The notes: generated by a model from the sequence alone, not told the origin. Positions 41,374 through 50,019 are shown, numbered from the stretch's first letter. The stretch is DNA of 64,000 nt from Pseudonocardia sp. MH-G8 (GCF_002262885.1 NZ_NKYF01000004.1:372710-436709), one strand, 5' to 3'. Numbers and translations: made by a program.

Positions 41374-42764
41374 CCCGCACGCTGATCCGCAACGGGTTGG
41401 TCGTCACCGCGTCGGACGAGCTGAGCGCCGACGTCCTGATCGAGGACGAGAAGATCGTGGCGGTCGTCGACCCGGCGGTCTCGCAGGGCTGGACGGCCGA
41501 CACCGTCATCGACGCCACGGACCGCTACGTCATCCCCGGCGGCGTGGACGCGCACACGCACATGGAGATGCCGTTCGGCGGCACCGTCGCGTCCGACACC
41601 TTCGAGACCGGCACCCGGGCCGCGGCGTGGGGCGGCACCACCACGATCGTCGACTTCGCGATCCAGCCCCGCGGCGGCTCGCTGCGCGAGGGCCTCGACG
41701 CGTGGCACGCCAAGGCCGAGGGCAACTGCGCCGTCGACTACGCCTTCCACATGATCATGTCCGACGTCACCGACTCCTCGCTGAAGGAGATGGAGGCGCT
41801 GGTCGGCGAGGGCATCACCAGCTTCAAGCTGTTCATGGCCTACCCGGGCAACCTCTACAGCGACGACGGGCGGATCCTGCGGGCGCTGCAGAAGGGCGCC
41901 GAGACCGGCGGGCTGGTCATGATGCACGCCGAGAACGGCATCGCGATCGACGTGCTCGTGGAGCAGGCGCTGGCCCGCGGCCAGAGCGACCCCCGCTACC
42001 ACGGCGTGGTGCGCCACGCCCTGCTGGAGGCCGAGGCCACGCACCGGGCCATCAAGCTCGCGCAGGTGGCGGGCGCGCCGATCTACATCGTGCACCTCTC
42101 GGCCATCGAGGCGCTGGCCGAGATCACCCGCGCCCGCGACGAGGGCTACAACGCCTTCGCCGAGACGTGCCCGCAGTACCTCTACCTCTCGTCGGCGGAC
42201 CTCGCCCGGCCGGACTTCGAGGGCGCGAAGTACGTCTGCTCCACGCCCTTGCGGCCCGTGGATCACCAGGCGGCGCTGTGGCGCGGGCTGCGCACCGACG
42301 ATCTGTCGGTGGTGTCCACCGACCACTGCCCGTTCTGCTTCAAGGACCAGAAGGAACTGGGGCTGGGCGACTTCTCCAAGATTCCCAACGGGCTGCCCGG
42401 CGTCGAGACGCGGATGGACCTGCTGCACCAGGCCGTGCTCGACGGGCACATCGGGCGACGGCGCTGGATCGAGATCGCCTGCGCCACGCCGGCCCGGATG
42501 TTCGGCCTCTACCCGCGCAAGGGCACCATCGCCCCCGGCGCCGACGCCGACGTGGTCGTCTACGACCCGGCAGCCCAGCAGGTGCTGTCGGCGCAGACGC
42601 ACCACATGAACGTCGACTACTCCCCCTACGAGGGCAGGGCGATCACCGGCCGCGCGGAGACAGTGCTGTCACGCGGAAAAGTGATCGTGGAGAAGGGCGA
42701 GTACCACGGAAGCGCAGGCCACGGCCGCTTCCAACAGCGCAGCACGTGCCAATACCTCAAATGA
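41370..42764 (+). CDS. hydA: Dihydropyrimidinase / D-hydantoinase
   Basis: A 464-residue amidohydrolase of the cyclic amidase group. Metal ligands are GGVDAHTHMEMPF (two His), the carbamylated Lys in ITSFKLFMAYPG, MMHAENGIA, YIVHLSAIEAL and STDHCPFCFKDQKELG (Asp). It opens dihydrouracil, dihydrothymine or 5-substituted hydantoins. The C-terminal EYHGSAGHGRFQQRS is typical. GTG at 41370 overlaps the aminotransferase stop. No dihydropyrimidine dehydrogenase gene is nearby, so the first step of pyrimidine reduction must be encoded elsewhere or the operon serves hydantoins. Confidence 0.93.
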   Translation: MTRTLIRNGLVVTASDELSADVLIEDEKIVAVVDPAVSQGWTADTVIDATDRYVIPGGVDAHTHMEMPFGGTVASDTFETGTRAAAWGGTTTIVDFAIQPRGGSLREGLDAWHAKAEGNCAVDYAFHMIMSDVTDSSLKEMEALVGEGITSFKLFMAYPGNLYSDDGRILRALQKGAETGGLVMMHAENGIAIDVLVEQALARGQSDPRYHGVVRHALLEAEATHRAIKLAQVAGAPIYIVHLSAIEALAEITRARDEGYNAFAETCPQYLYLSSADLARPDFEGAKYVCSTPLRPVDHQAALWRGLRTDDLSVVSTDHCPFCFKDQKELGLGDFSKIPNGLPGVETRMDLLHQAVLDGHIGRRRWIEIACATPARMFGLYPRKGTIAPGADADVVVYDPAAQQVLSAQTHHMNVDYSPYEGRAITGRAETVLSRGKVIVEKGEYHGSAGHGRFQQRSTCQYLK

Positions 42765-42775
42765 CGGTCAACACC

Positions 42776-42840
42776 CCGCACCTTGGAGCCATAGTGCTGT
42801 TCTGCCGGCCGAAAAACAGCAGTGAGGATCCAAGGTGCGG
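42776..42840. repeat. 65-bp palindromic repeat, copy B
   Basis: CCGCACCTTGGAGCC at the left and GGATCCAAGGTGCGG at the right form a 15-bp stem with one mismatch, extended by TGCTG/CAGCA arms. It is exactly the same length as copy A at 27226-27290 and matches its reverse complement best, including GCCGAAAA and CAGCAGT. It starts 12 bases after the hydA stop, where it can act as a terminator, and ends 18 bases before the next start. Confidence 0.85.
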
Positions 42841-42858
42841 TCGGGGTGGGGGCACGTG

Positions 42859-43860
42859 ATGGATGTGGGGCTCGTTCTTCAGGCCGATCCGCCTGCTCAG
42901 GGCGTCGTCGATCTCATGGTGCGGGGTGAGTCGCTGGGGTTCAGCCACGGGTGGACCTTCGACTCGCACGTCCTGTGGCAGGAGCCCTACGTCCTCTACC
43001 CGCGGATCCTGGAGCGGACGTCCCGGCTGGTGGTCGGGCCGATGGTCACCAACCCGGCCACCCGCGACTGGACCGTGCTCGCCTCGATGCACGCCACGCT
43101 GGGCGAGCAGTTCGGCAACCGGACGGTCTGCGGCATCGGCCGCGGCGACTCCGCCGTGCGCGTGCAGGGCCGCCCGCCCACCACGTTGGCCCGGCTCGAG
43201 GAGTCGATCCACGTGATCCGCGAGCTCGCCGAGGGCCGGGCCGTGGACATGCACGGCACGACCGTGCAGATCCCCTGGATCGCCGAGGGCGCGCAGCTGC
43301 CGGTGTGGATGGCCGGGTACGGCCCGAAGGCGCTCGACCTCGTCGGGCGCGCGGCCGACGGGTTCATCCTGCAGCTCGCCGACCCCTACCTCGTCGAATG
43401 GACGATCAAGACGGTGCGGGCCGCCGCGGAGGCCGCGGGCCGTGATCCGGCGTCGATCACGATGTGCGTGGCCGCACCCGCGTACGTCGGCGAGGACCTC
43501 GCCCACGCCCGCGACCAGTGCCGCTGGTTCGGCGGGATGGTGGGCAACCACGTGGCCGATCTCGTCACGCGCTACGGCGAGGGGTCCACGGCCGTGCCGG
43601 CGGCGCTCACCGCCTACATCGCGGGCCGCGAGGGGTACGACTACCGCCACCACGGCCGGGCGGGGAACCGGTCCACCGACTTCGTGCCCGACGAGGTCGT
43701 CGACCGCTTCTGCCTGCTCGGCCCGCCCGCGGCCCAGCGGGAGCGGCTCGCGGAGCTGCACGAGTTGGGTGTGGACCAGTTCGCGATCTACGCGATGCAC
43801 GACGCCCGCGAGTCGACGATCGAGGCGTACGGCGCCTCGGTCATCCCCGCGCTGGCCTGA
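42859..43860 (+). CDS. LLM-class F420-dependent oxidoreductase (CPS_4043-like group)
   Basis: A 333-residue luciferase-like TIM-barrel enzyme (MDVGLVLQADPPAQGVVDLM, GFSHGWTFDSHVLWQEPYVL, VGPMVTNPATRDWTVLASMH, CGIGRGDSAVRVQGRPP, LPVWMAGYGPKALDLVGRAA). The opening and the DSHVLWQEPYVL segment fit the TIGR03842/CPS_4043 type. I infer F420 or FMN use. It follows the pyrimidine-type operon after the 65-bp palindrome, so a functional link is possible but the palindrome may separate transcription. ATG at 42859. Confidence 0.88.
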   Translation: MDVGLVLQADPPAQGVVDLMVRGESLGFSHGWTFDSHVLWQEPYVLYPRILERTSRLVVGPMVTNPATRDWTVLASMHATLGEQFGNRTVCGIGRGDSAVRVQGRPPTTLARLEESIHVIRELAEGRAVDMHGTTVQIPWIAEGAQLPVWMAGYGPKALDLVGRAADGFILQLADPYLVEWTIKTVRAAAEAAGRDPASITMCVAAPAYVGEDLAHARDQCRWFGGMVGNHVADLVTRYGEGSTAVPAALTAYIAGREGYDYRHHGRAGNRSTDFVPDEVVDRFCLLGPPAAQRERLAELHELGVDQFAIYAMHDARESTIEAYGASVIPALA

Positions 43861-43875
43861 TCGAGGAGGAGCGCA

Positions 43876-44175
43876 GTGCCCGGATACATCATCCTGAACG
43901 GCGAGGTCACCGACCCCGACGCCTACGAGGAGTACAAGGCGGGAACCCCGCAGGTCATCGCCGAGCACGGCGGGCGCTTCCTCGCCCGCGGCGGCACGGC
44001 CACGGCGGTCGAGGGTGAGTGGCTGCCGCGGGTCGTGATCGTCGAGTTCCCCAGCTACGACGCCGCCCTCGCCTTCTACCGGTCACCGGAGTACCAGCGG
44101 CTGGTCGAGATCCGGAAGGGGTGCAGCACCGCGTCGGTCGTGATCACTGAGGGGCTTCCCGCGACCACGCCGTAA
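43876..44175 (+). CDS. DUF1330 family protein
   Basis: A 99-residue ferredoxin-like-fold protein: MPGYIILNGEVTDPDAYEEY, VIAEHGGRFLARGGTATAVE, VIVEFPSYDAALAFYRSPEY, then QRLVEIRKGCSTASVVITEG. DUF1330 proteins are dimeric alpha-beta-barrel relatives without a settled function. GTG at 43876 follows a strong GGAGGAG, and only 15 bases separate it from the oxidoreductase, so the two form an operon. Confidence 0.9.
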   Translation: MPGYIILNGEVTDPDAYEEYKAGTPQVIAEHGGRFLARGGTATAVEGEWLPRVVIVEFPSYDAALAFYRSPEYQRLVEIRKGCSTASVVITEGLPATTP

Positions 44176-44241
44176 CCGGTACAGCAGATCGGGCCACTAG
44201 TGGCCCAGTCCTATGGACCGGTCCGGGCCTAGCCTCGGTCC

Positions 44242-44637
44242 GTGCAGTCCTCCTCCGACACGGTCCTCACCGCGCTCGCCCACGCACCCCTGCCACAGGT
44301 CCCCGACCGCGCCGAGGTCATGACGGCCACGGTCGAGCTCCCGCCCGGCTCCCCGGGCACCCCACCGCATCGCCACTCCGGCCCCGTGTACGGCTATGTC
44401 ACGGAGGGGGAGATCCTCTTCGAGCTGGAGGGCGAGCCGGAGCGGGTCATCCGCGCCGGGGAGGCGTTCTGGGAGCCCGGCGGCGACGTCATCCACTACC
44501 AGGCGGGCAACGCCGCCGCCGAGGGCTGGAGCCGCTTCGTGGTCGTGATGATCCACGCACCCGGCGAGCCCATGCTCACCCTGGTCGACGAGGCAGAGCT
44601 CGAGGCCAGGCGGCACCTGCGCCACCCCAGGCCGTGA
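44242..44637 (+). CDS. Cupin-domain protein
   Basis: A 131-residue single-cupin protein. Cupin motif 1 is TPPHRHSGPVYGYVTEGEIL with two His and a Glu, and motif 2 is GEAFWEPGGDVIHYQ. The metal ligands are therefore present, and it could be a small dioxygenase, isomerase or sensor. The GTG start at 44242 sits 15 bases after a GACCGGTCC palindrome (44217-44225). Its stop overlaps the start of the epimerase-like gene. Confidence 0.85.
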   Translation: MQSSSDTVLTALAHAPLPQVPDRAEVMTATVELPPGSPGTPPHRHSGPVYGYVTEGEILFELEGEPERVIRAGEAFWEPGGDVIHYQAGNAAAEGWSRFVVVMIHAPGEPMLTLVDEAELEARRHLRHPRP

Positions 44638-45506
44638 CGATGCGGATCCTCCTGGCCGGAGCCACCGGCGTCATCGGCAGGCGGCTGGTCCCGCTCCTGG
44701 TTGCCGACGGCCACCACCTGACGGCCCTGACCCGCCGACCGGACCGCCTCCCCCTGCTCCGGGCCGCCGGAGCGCACCCGGTGGTCGCCGACGTCCTCGA
44801 TGCGGACGCCGTGGCGGCCGCGGTGCACGACGCCGCTCCCGACGTCGTCGTGCACCAGCTCACCGACCTCGGCAGCGGCGACCCCGCGGCCAATGCCGAG
44901 GTGCGCGTGACGGGCACCCGCCACCTCGTCGACGCCGCGCTCGCCGCCGGCACCCGCCGGATCGTCGCCCAGAGCATCGCGTGGGCCTACGCGGGCGGCG
45001 GGGCCCCCGCGGACGAGGACGCCCCGCTGGACCTGGACGCCCCGGAGCCGCGCAGCACCAGCGTGCGCGGGATCGCCGCCCTCGAAGCGGCCGTGCGGGA
45101 GGCGCCGGAATGGGTGGTGCTGCGCTACGGGATGTTCTACGGCCCGGACACCTGGTTCACCGCGGACGGGCTCCGGGCCGCGGACGCGCGCGCCGGCCGC
45201 TTGCCCGCGGACGGCGACGTCACGAGCTTCCTGCACGTCGACGACGCGGCCGCGGCCGCCGTGGCCGCCCTGTCCTGGCCGTCGGGCGCGGTGAACGTCT
45301 GCGACGACGAGCCGGCCGCGGCCCGGGACTGGGTGCCGCGGTTCTGCGAGGCGGTCGGCGCTCCACCACCGGGACCGGCCGCCGGGACCGCCAGGCGCCC
45401 CTGGGCGCGGGGGGCGGACAACCGGCGGGCCCGCGAGGAGCGCGGGTGGACTCCGCGGCACCACTCGTGGCGCACCGGGTTCGCGCTCACCGCAGGAGCT
45501 CGATGA
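44634..45506 (+). CDS. NAD(P)-dependent epimerase/dehydratase family (extended SDR)
   Basis: A 290-residue extended SDR. It has the cofactor motif ILLAGATGVIGRRLVPLLVA, the second acidic strand VVADVLDADAVAAAV, HQLTDLGSGDPAANAEVRVT and the later YGMFYGPDTWFT. The usual Tyr-x3-Lys is not obvious (AYAGGGAPADEDAP follows SIAWAY), so it may bind NADPH without classical SDR chemistry. GTG 44634 overlaps the cupin stop. The 3' end overlaps the convergent MocR-type gene by 20 bases. Confidence 0.85.
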   Translation: MTMRILLAGATGVIGRRLVPLLVADGHHLTALTRRPDRLPLLRAAGAHPVVADVLDADAVAAAVHDAAPDVVVHQLTDLGSGDPAANAEVRVTGTRHLVDAALAAGTRRIVAQSIAWAYAGGGAPADEDAPLDLDAPEPRSTSVRGIAALEAAVREAPEWVVLRYGMFYGPDTWFTADGLRAADARAGRLPADGDVTSFLHVDDAAAAAVAALSWPSGAVNVCDDEPAAARDWVPRFCEAVGAPPPGPAAGTARRPWARGADNRRAREERGWTPRHHSWRTGFALTAGAR

Positions 45507-46866
45507 GGGCGTCGAGCGCCGGGCGCCACGCGTGCGCGGCGGGTGTGGCGTAGCCGATCACCAACGCGCCGGGGCGCTCGGGCGCGGGCCGGTGCCAGTA
45601 CCTGCTGGTGTGCAGCCCGTGCAGCCGCACGCCGGAGCGCTCGCCCGCGGCCACCAGGTCCCGTTCCTGCGCGGCCGACCCGACGGGCAGCAGCGCGTGC
45701 AGCCCGGCGGCGACGCCCGCAGGTACGGGTCCGCCGATCGCCGCGAGGCGGTTCCCGAGTTCCTCCCGCCGCCTGCGGTAGGCGAGCCGGACCCGCCGGA
45801 CGTGACGGTCGTAGTCGCCGCGTCCGAGCAGGTCGGCGAGCGTCAGCTGGTCGACGGCCGGCACCGCGGCCGCCACGGCCACCATCTCCTCGCGCAGCGC
45901 CGCCCGCAGCGCCTGCGGGACGACCAACCAGCCGATCCGCATCGCGGGAGCGAGGGTCTTGCTGACGCTGCCGGCGAAGACGACGCGGTCGGGATCGAGC
46001 GGTTGCATCGCCCCGACGGGCTGCCGGTCGTAGCGGAACTCGCCGTCGTAGTCGTCCTCGACGACGAATCCGCCGCATCGGCGCGCCCACGCGACGACGC
46101 CCGCCCGGTGTTCCGGGGCGAGCGGCATCCCGTACGGGTGCTGGTGCGCCGGCGTGAGCACGGCGAGGGCCGGCCGGTCGGGCAGGGCGGACGGATCCGC
46201 ACCGCCCGGCCCGACGGGCAGCGGCCGCACGTGCAGCCGCGCGGCCTGCAGCACCTGCCGGTGCCGGGCGAAACCCGGGTCCTCGGTCACCGCATCCCGG
46301 ACACCCAGCGCGTGCACCGCCCGCCCGAGCAGCGCCAGCGCCTGCGTGAACCCTGCGGTGACGACCACCGACTCCGGCGCGGCCTGCACCCCCCGGGTGC
46401 GGGCGATGTGGTCGGCGACGGCGGCCCGCAGCACCGGGAGTCCCGCGGTGTCGACGTAGTCGAGCGGGGCGCTGCTCCCCGCGAGCACCCGGCGCACGGC
46501 GCCCGCCCACGCCGCGCGCGGGAACGCGCTCACGTCGGGGCGCCCCGGCCGCAGGTCGATGCACGACCCGCCCGATGCGGACGGTGACCGCTTCGCACGC
46601 GGACGCGCGGTCGCGGTGGCGACGTCGTTGACGACGGTGCCGGAGCCGGCCACCCCGACGAGCCAGCCCTCGGCGACGAGCTGGTCGAAGACCTGCACGA
46701 CGGTGCCGCGGGCCAATCCGAGGTCGGCGGCGAGGCTGCGGGTGCCGGGCAGCCGGGTGCCGGGGGCGAGCCGACCGGAGCGCACCGCGTCGCGCAGGGC
46801 CACCTCGAGCGCACGACCACGCCCACGACCGGGCTGGAGATCGAGATGCAGGTCCTGACCGCGCAC
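45487..46866 (-). CDS. MocR-type GntR regulator with aminotransferase domain (PdxR-like)
   Basis: A 459-residue fusion: GntR winged helix at about 15-80 (ALRDAVRSGRLAPGTRLPGT, RSLAADLGLARGTVVQVFDQ), then a class-I aminotransferase domain with the PLP Lys in FAGSVSKTLAPAMRIGW, the Asp in FVVEDDYDGEFRYD, and PVGAMQPLDP. MocR/PdxR proteins use PLP as effector and often regulate vitamin B6 synthesis. No pdx genes adjoin here. The GTG at 46866 lies 44 bases downstream of the multicopper oxidase stop on the same strand. The start is uncertain because the frame is open well upstream. Confidence 0.85.
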   Translation of the reverse strand: MRGQDLHLDLQPGRGRGRALEVALRDAVRSGRLAPGTRLPGTRSLAADLGLARGTVVQVFDQLVAEGWLVGVAGSGTVVNDVATATARPRAKRSPSASGGSCIDLRPGRPDVSAFPRAAWAGAVRRVLAGSSAPLDYVDTAGLPVLRAAVADHIARTRGVQAAPESVVVTAGFTQALALLGRAVHALGVRDAVTEDPGFARHRQVLQAARLHVRPLPVGPGGADPSALPDRPALAVLTPAHQHPYGMPLAPEHRAGVVAWARRCGGFVVEDDYDGEFRYDRQPVGAMQPLDPDRVVFAGSVSKTLAPAMRIGWLVVPQALRAALREEMVAVAAAVPAVDQLTLADLLGRGDYDRHVRRVRLAYRRRREELGNRLAAIGGPVPAGVAAGLHALLPVGSAAQERDLVAAGERSGVRLHGLHTSRYWHRPAPERPGALVIGYATPAAHAWRPALDALIELLR

Positions 46867-46910
46867 GTGACCATCGAAGGGCAGGGTCGCGGCGCGGACA
46901 AGAGCGGGGG

Positions 46911-48464
46911 TCAGACCGTCCGGATCGTCGCCATCATCGCCATGTCCTCGTGCTCGAGGTTGTGGCAGTGGAAGACGAACCGGCCGGCGTGCTCGGTGAA
47001 GCGCACCGCGACCTCGACGACCTCGGCCGGACGGACGTCCACGGTGTCCTTCCACCCGCCGTCGTAGGGCGAGGGCGGCCGCCCGCCACGGCTGCGCACC
47101 TGGAACGCGTCCAGGTGCACGTGCACCGGGTGGTGGACGTCGGTGACGAACCGCCACACCTCGATCTCGCCGAGCCGGATGTCCGCGAGCGAGGTGTTCG
47201 GGTCGAAGGACGTGCCGTTGATCGTCCAGCCCTTGTGGTCGCCGACCGCGCCACGACCGAAGCGGAACGTCCGCTCGGTCGCCCCGGCCGGCGGTACCAG
47301 CGGCTCGATCCCGGCGAGCCGGTCGGGCACCCGGCTGTCGTCGGCGGCGCTGCGCACGACCCGGAACCGCATCACGTCACCCGCCCGCCCCCCGTCGAGG
47401 CCGTTGACCATCGTGACCTCGGTGCCGACCGGCAGCACGGAGAAGTCGACGACCACGTCGAACCGCTCGCCCGGCGCCATCTCGATCGCCTCGTGCGTGA
47501 CGGGTGCGGCGAGCAGCCCGCCGTCGGAGCCGATCTGCACGAGCGGCACCGCAGGCCCGCCGGGCACCGTCAGCGCGATCCGGAAACGCCGGGCGTTCGC
47601 GGCGTTGAGCAGGCGCAGCCGGTAGCGCGCGGCGTCCACCTCGTGCACCGGCCATGGCGCGCCGTTGACGAGCACGACGTCACCGAGCACGCCTTCCATC
47701 CACGCGTCCTCCACGCCGGGGAGCGAGCGCATCCCCTGGTCCAGGCCCGGGTAGGCGAAGGAGCCGTCCACCGCGAAGGCGCGGTCGCAGATCATCAACG
47801 GCAGCTCGCGCTCGCCGCGCGGGAGCGGGAGCGCGTCCTCGACGTCGTCGCGAACCAGGTGGAAGCCGGCGAGCCCGCGGTAGACCGCAGGTGCCGTGAA
47901 ATCCATCCGGTGGTCGTGGTACCAGAGCGTGGCGGCGCGCTGATCGTTCGGGTAGCGGTGCTCGCGCTCCCCCGCGGCGAGGTCCCCGACCATCCCGTGG
48001 TGGCCGGTCCAGTCGCTGGTGTCGCCCACCGGGAGCACGAGGTCGAGCGGCCACCCGTCGTGCTCGGCAGGCGTGTGCCCGCCGTGCAGGTGCACCACGG
48101 TGGGCACCGGCAGCTCGTTGCGGTGCCGCACCACGACCGGACGCCCGCGACGGGTCTCGAACGTCGGGCCGGGGAAGATCCCGTCGTAGCCGAGGACCGG
48201 CGTCCGGTACCCCGGGATGATCTCCTGCTCGACCACCCGCTGCGTCACGCGGTAGAGCTCCGCCCCCGCCTCGTCGACGCCGACCGGCCGCGCCACCGGC
48301 GGCACCGGCAGCGGCACCCGGAACGGCTCGGGCAACGGCAGCGCGCTGGCCAGCACCTCTCCGGTGGATCCGGCGGGGAGCGCTCCGCACGCCGGGAGCG
48401 CCGCGAGCGCCGCCGCCCCGCCGAGCAGCCCCAGGAACCCCCGCCGCGACACCCGCGGGCTCAT
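46911..48464 (-). CDS. Multicopper oxidase (CotA/bilirubin-oxidase-like), Tat-exported
   Basis: A 517-residue enzyme with all copper ligands: HLHGGHTPAEHDG, WYHDHRMDF, HPVHVHLDAF and HCHNLEHEDMAMM, that is three cupredoxin domains with an axial Met in the type-1 site. It oxidises phenols, bilirubin-like compounds or metals and reduces oxygen to water. The N-terminus SRRGFLGLLGGAAALAALPAC is a twin-arginine signal followed by a possible lipobox (LPAC), so it is exported folded and may be a lipoprotein. ATG at 48464 overlaps the upstream membrane-protein stop (ATGA). Confidence 0.95.
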   Translation of the reverse strand: MSPRVSRRGFLGLLGGAAALAALPACGALPAGSTGEVLASALPLPEPFRVPLPVPPVARPVGVDEAGAELYRVTQRVVEQEIIPGYRTPVLGYDGIFPGPTFETRRGRPVVVRHRNELPVPTVVHLHGGHTPAEHDGWPLDLVLPVGDTSDWTGHHGMVGDLAAGEREHRYPNDQRAATLWYHDHRMDFTAPAVYRGLAGFHLVRDDVEDALPLPRGERELPLMICDRAFAVDGSFAYPGLDQGMRSLPGVEDAWMEGVLGDVVLVNGAPWPVHEVDAARYRLRLLNAANARRFRIALTVPGGPAVPLVQIGSDGGLLAAPVTHEAIEMAPGERFDVVVDFSVLPVGTEVTMVNGLDGGRAGDVMRFRVVRSAADDSRVPDRLAGIEPLVPPAGATERTFRFGRGAVGDHKGWTINGTSFDPNTSLADIRLGEIEVWRFVTDVHHPVHVHLDAFQVRSRGGRPPSPYDGGWKDTVDVRPAEVVEVAVRFTEHAGRFVFHCHNLEHEDMAMMATIRTV

Positions 48465-48883
48465 CGCCGCCCCCGTGGCCGGGCGGCCACCGGCATCCAC
48501 GCCCAGGTCGTGAGCAGGACCGCGCCGACGACGATCCCCACACCGAGCGGCACGTGCAGGTTCAGCTCGCGGCCGTAACCGAACCCGATCTGGAAGCCGT
48601 CGGCCAGGAACAGCAGCACCGCGACCGGCAGGATCCACACCCGCCCCCGGACGACGAGCACGTAGGCCAGCGCCGCGGCGATCACGACCATCGCCACGAA
48701 CGTCAGCAGCGAGCCGACGAGCCCGTGCGCCGCCATCGCGTCGACGTCACCGATCAGGTACCTGCCGGCGAGCACCGGCTGTGCGAGTACCGCCAGCAGG
48801 TGCACGGAGAGCACCAGCCGCAGCGTCCAGAGGGTGATCCGGGGCCTCCGCACGGGAACCGCCGGAGGGGCGAGAGTGTCCAC
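48461..48883 (-). CDS. Four-span membrane protein coupled to the multicopper oxidase
   Basis: A 140-residue membrane protein with four hydrophobic segments (about 17-38, 52-70, 78-98 and 108-130), including LRLVLSVHLLAVLAQPVLAG and LFLADGFQIGFGYGRELNLH. No family motif is recognised. Because its stop overlaps the oxidase start, it is probably a partner or maturation factor. GTG at 48883 begins just downstream of TAGGTAGAG repeats that probably bind the divergent PadR regulator. Confidence 0.75.
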   Translation of the reverse strand: MDTLAPPAVPVRRPRITLWTLRLVLSVHLLAVLAQPVLAGRYLIGDVDAMAAHGLVGSLLTFVAMVVIAAALAYVLVVRGRVWILPVAVLLFLADGFQIGFGYGRELNLHVPLGVGIVVGAVLLTTWAWMPVAARPRGRR

Positions 48884-48896
48884 GCTCGGGACGCTA

Positions 48897-48973
48897 TAGG
48901 TAGAGAGCCTACGTATGAATCCGGGACATCCCTGATACTGAGCCGGATCTCAGGGGCGCCCGACTAGGTAGAG
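48897..48973. promoter_or_regulatory. PadR operator region with TAGGTAGAG repeats
   Basis: TAGGTAGAG occurs at 48897-48905 and 48965-48973, close to the two divergent starts. The first sits inside TAGG-TAGAGAG-CCTA and the second inside TAGAG-T-CTCTA, so each forms a short dyad. The spacing and placement fit a regulator acting on both the membrane-protein/oxidase operon and its own gene. Confidence 0.6.
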
Positions 48974-48982
48974 TCTCTATGC

Positions 48983-49324
48983 ATGAAGCCCGACGCGGTC
49001 CGCGGCCACCTCGACGGCCTGATCCTCGCCGTCCTCGAGGACGGGCCCCGCCACGGCTACGCGATCATCGAATCCCTCCAGGCGCGCAGCAGTGGGCGGC
49101 TGGACCTGCCCACGGGCACCGTCTACCCCGCGCTGCGCCGGCTGGAGCGGGCCGGCCTGCTCTCGGGCGCGTGGAGCACGGTCGGCGGGCGCGAGCGCCG
49201 CACCTACACGCTCACTCGCGCCGGGCGACACGCGCTCGCCGGGCAGCGCGCCGACTGGGGGGAGTTCAGCGCGGTCGTGGAGGCCGTCCTGCGGCCGGCC
49301 CGACCCGCGGAGAACGCATCGTGA
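48983..49324 (+). CDS. PadR-family transcriptional regulator
   Basis: A 113-residue winged-helix protein of the PadR type: GHLDGLILAVLEDGPRHGYA, LPTGTVYPALRRLERAGLLS, TVGGRERRTYTLTRAGRHAL. The C-terminal helix is short. The ATG at 48983 is 9 bases after the second TAGGTAGAG repeat, so autoregulation is likely. The next gene overlaps by four bases and encodes a permease-prefix membrane protein, a common PadR partner. Confidence 0.9.
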   Translation: MKPDAVRGHLDGLILAVLEDGPRHGYAIIESLQARSSGRLDLPTGTVYPALRRLERAGLLSGAWSTVGGRERRTYTLTRAGRHALAGQRADWGEFSAVVEAVLRPARPAENAS

Positions 49325-50019
49325 ACCGCATCGCAGACCCCGTGGCCAGCCACGTGGCCGAGCTCGACCGCATGCTGCACGGGCCCGGCACCCACAAGCG
49401 CAGCATGATCGCGGAAGTGCACGACGGGCTGCAGGACGCGGCCGACGCCTACCGGGCCGGCGGGCTGGAGCCGCTGCCGGCCGCCGCCGCAGCCGTGCAG
49501 GACTTCGGGCCGGTCCGCGAGGTGGCGCCGCTGATGCAGGAGGAGCTCACCGTGCGCCAGGGCCGCGCGACCGCACTGCTGCTGGCGGTCACGTTCCCCG
49601 CGATGGTCCTCGGCTGGGACCTGCTGTGGCAGTCCGGTGTCGGCTGGCCCGGCCCGGCGCCGGCGGTCGTCGCCGCGCTGGCCCGCGTTCAGGACGTCGC
49701 GAGCTTCGGGATCGCGGCGGCCGCGCTCGCGCTGCTCACCGCCACGTTCCGGCGCACCGCCGCACCCCGGTGGATCACCGCGCTGACCGGCCTCACGGCC
49801 GCCGGCGGCGCGCTCGTGTGCGGCGGCACCGCCATCGTGATGAACCTGGCGCACGCCGAGCAGGCGGGGCTGATGCTCACCACCAGGCCCCTCGCCCTGG
49901 TCGCGGTCGTCGCGAGCGCCGTGGTGCTCGTGGTGGTGATCCGCTCCGCCGTCCGGTCGCTCCGGGTGGCGTGGACGTCGACGCGCTCAGACCAGCGAGC
50001 GGACCCGCAGGTCGGGTAG
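49321..50019 (+). CDS. Permease prefix domain 1-like membrane protein
   Basis: A 232-residue protein. The soluble N-terminus (ADPVASHVAELDRMLHGPGT, VHDGLQDAADAYRAGGLEPL) matches the permease-prefix pattern often found after PadR regulators, followed by four spans (about 88-108, 125-145, 157-180 and 190-212). The GTG overlaps the PadR stop. Such proteins may sense or transduce signals to PadR; direct transport is unlikely as no transporter core is present. The end overlaps the convergent vapC by 33 bases. Confidence 0.75.
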   Translation: MNRIADPVASHVAELDRMLHGPGTHKRSMIAEVHDGLQDAADAYRAGGLEPLPAAAAAVQDFGPVREVAPLMQEELTVRQGRATALLLAVTFPAMVLGWDLLWQSGVGWPGPAPAVVAALARVQDVASFGIAAAALALLTATFRRTAAPRWITALTGLTAAGGALVCGGTAIVMNLAHAEQAGLMLTTRPLALVAVVASAVVLVVVIRSAVRSLRVAWTSTRSDQRADPQVG

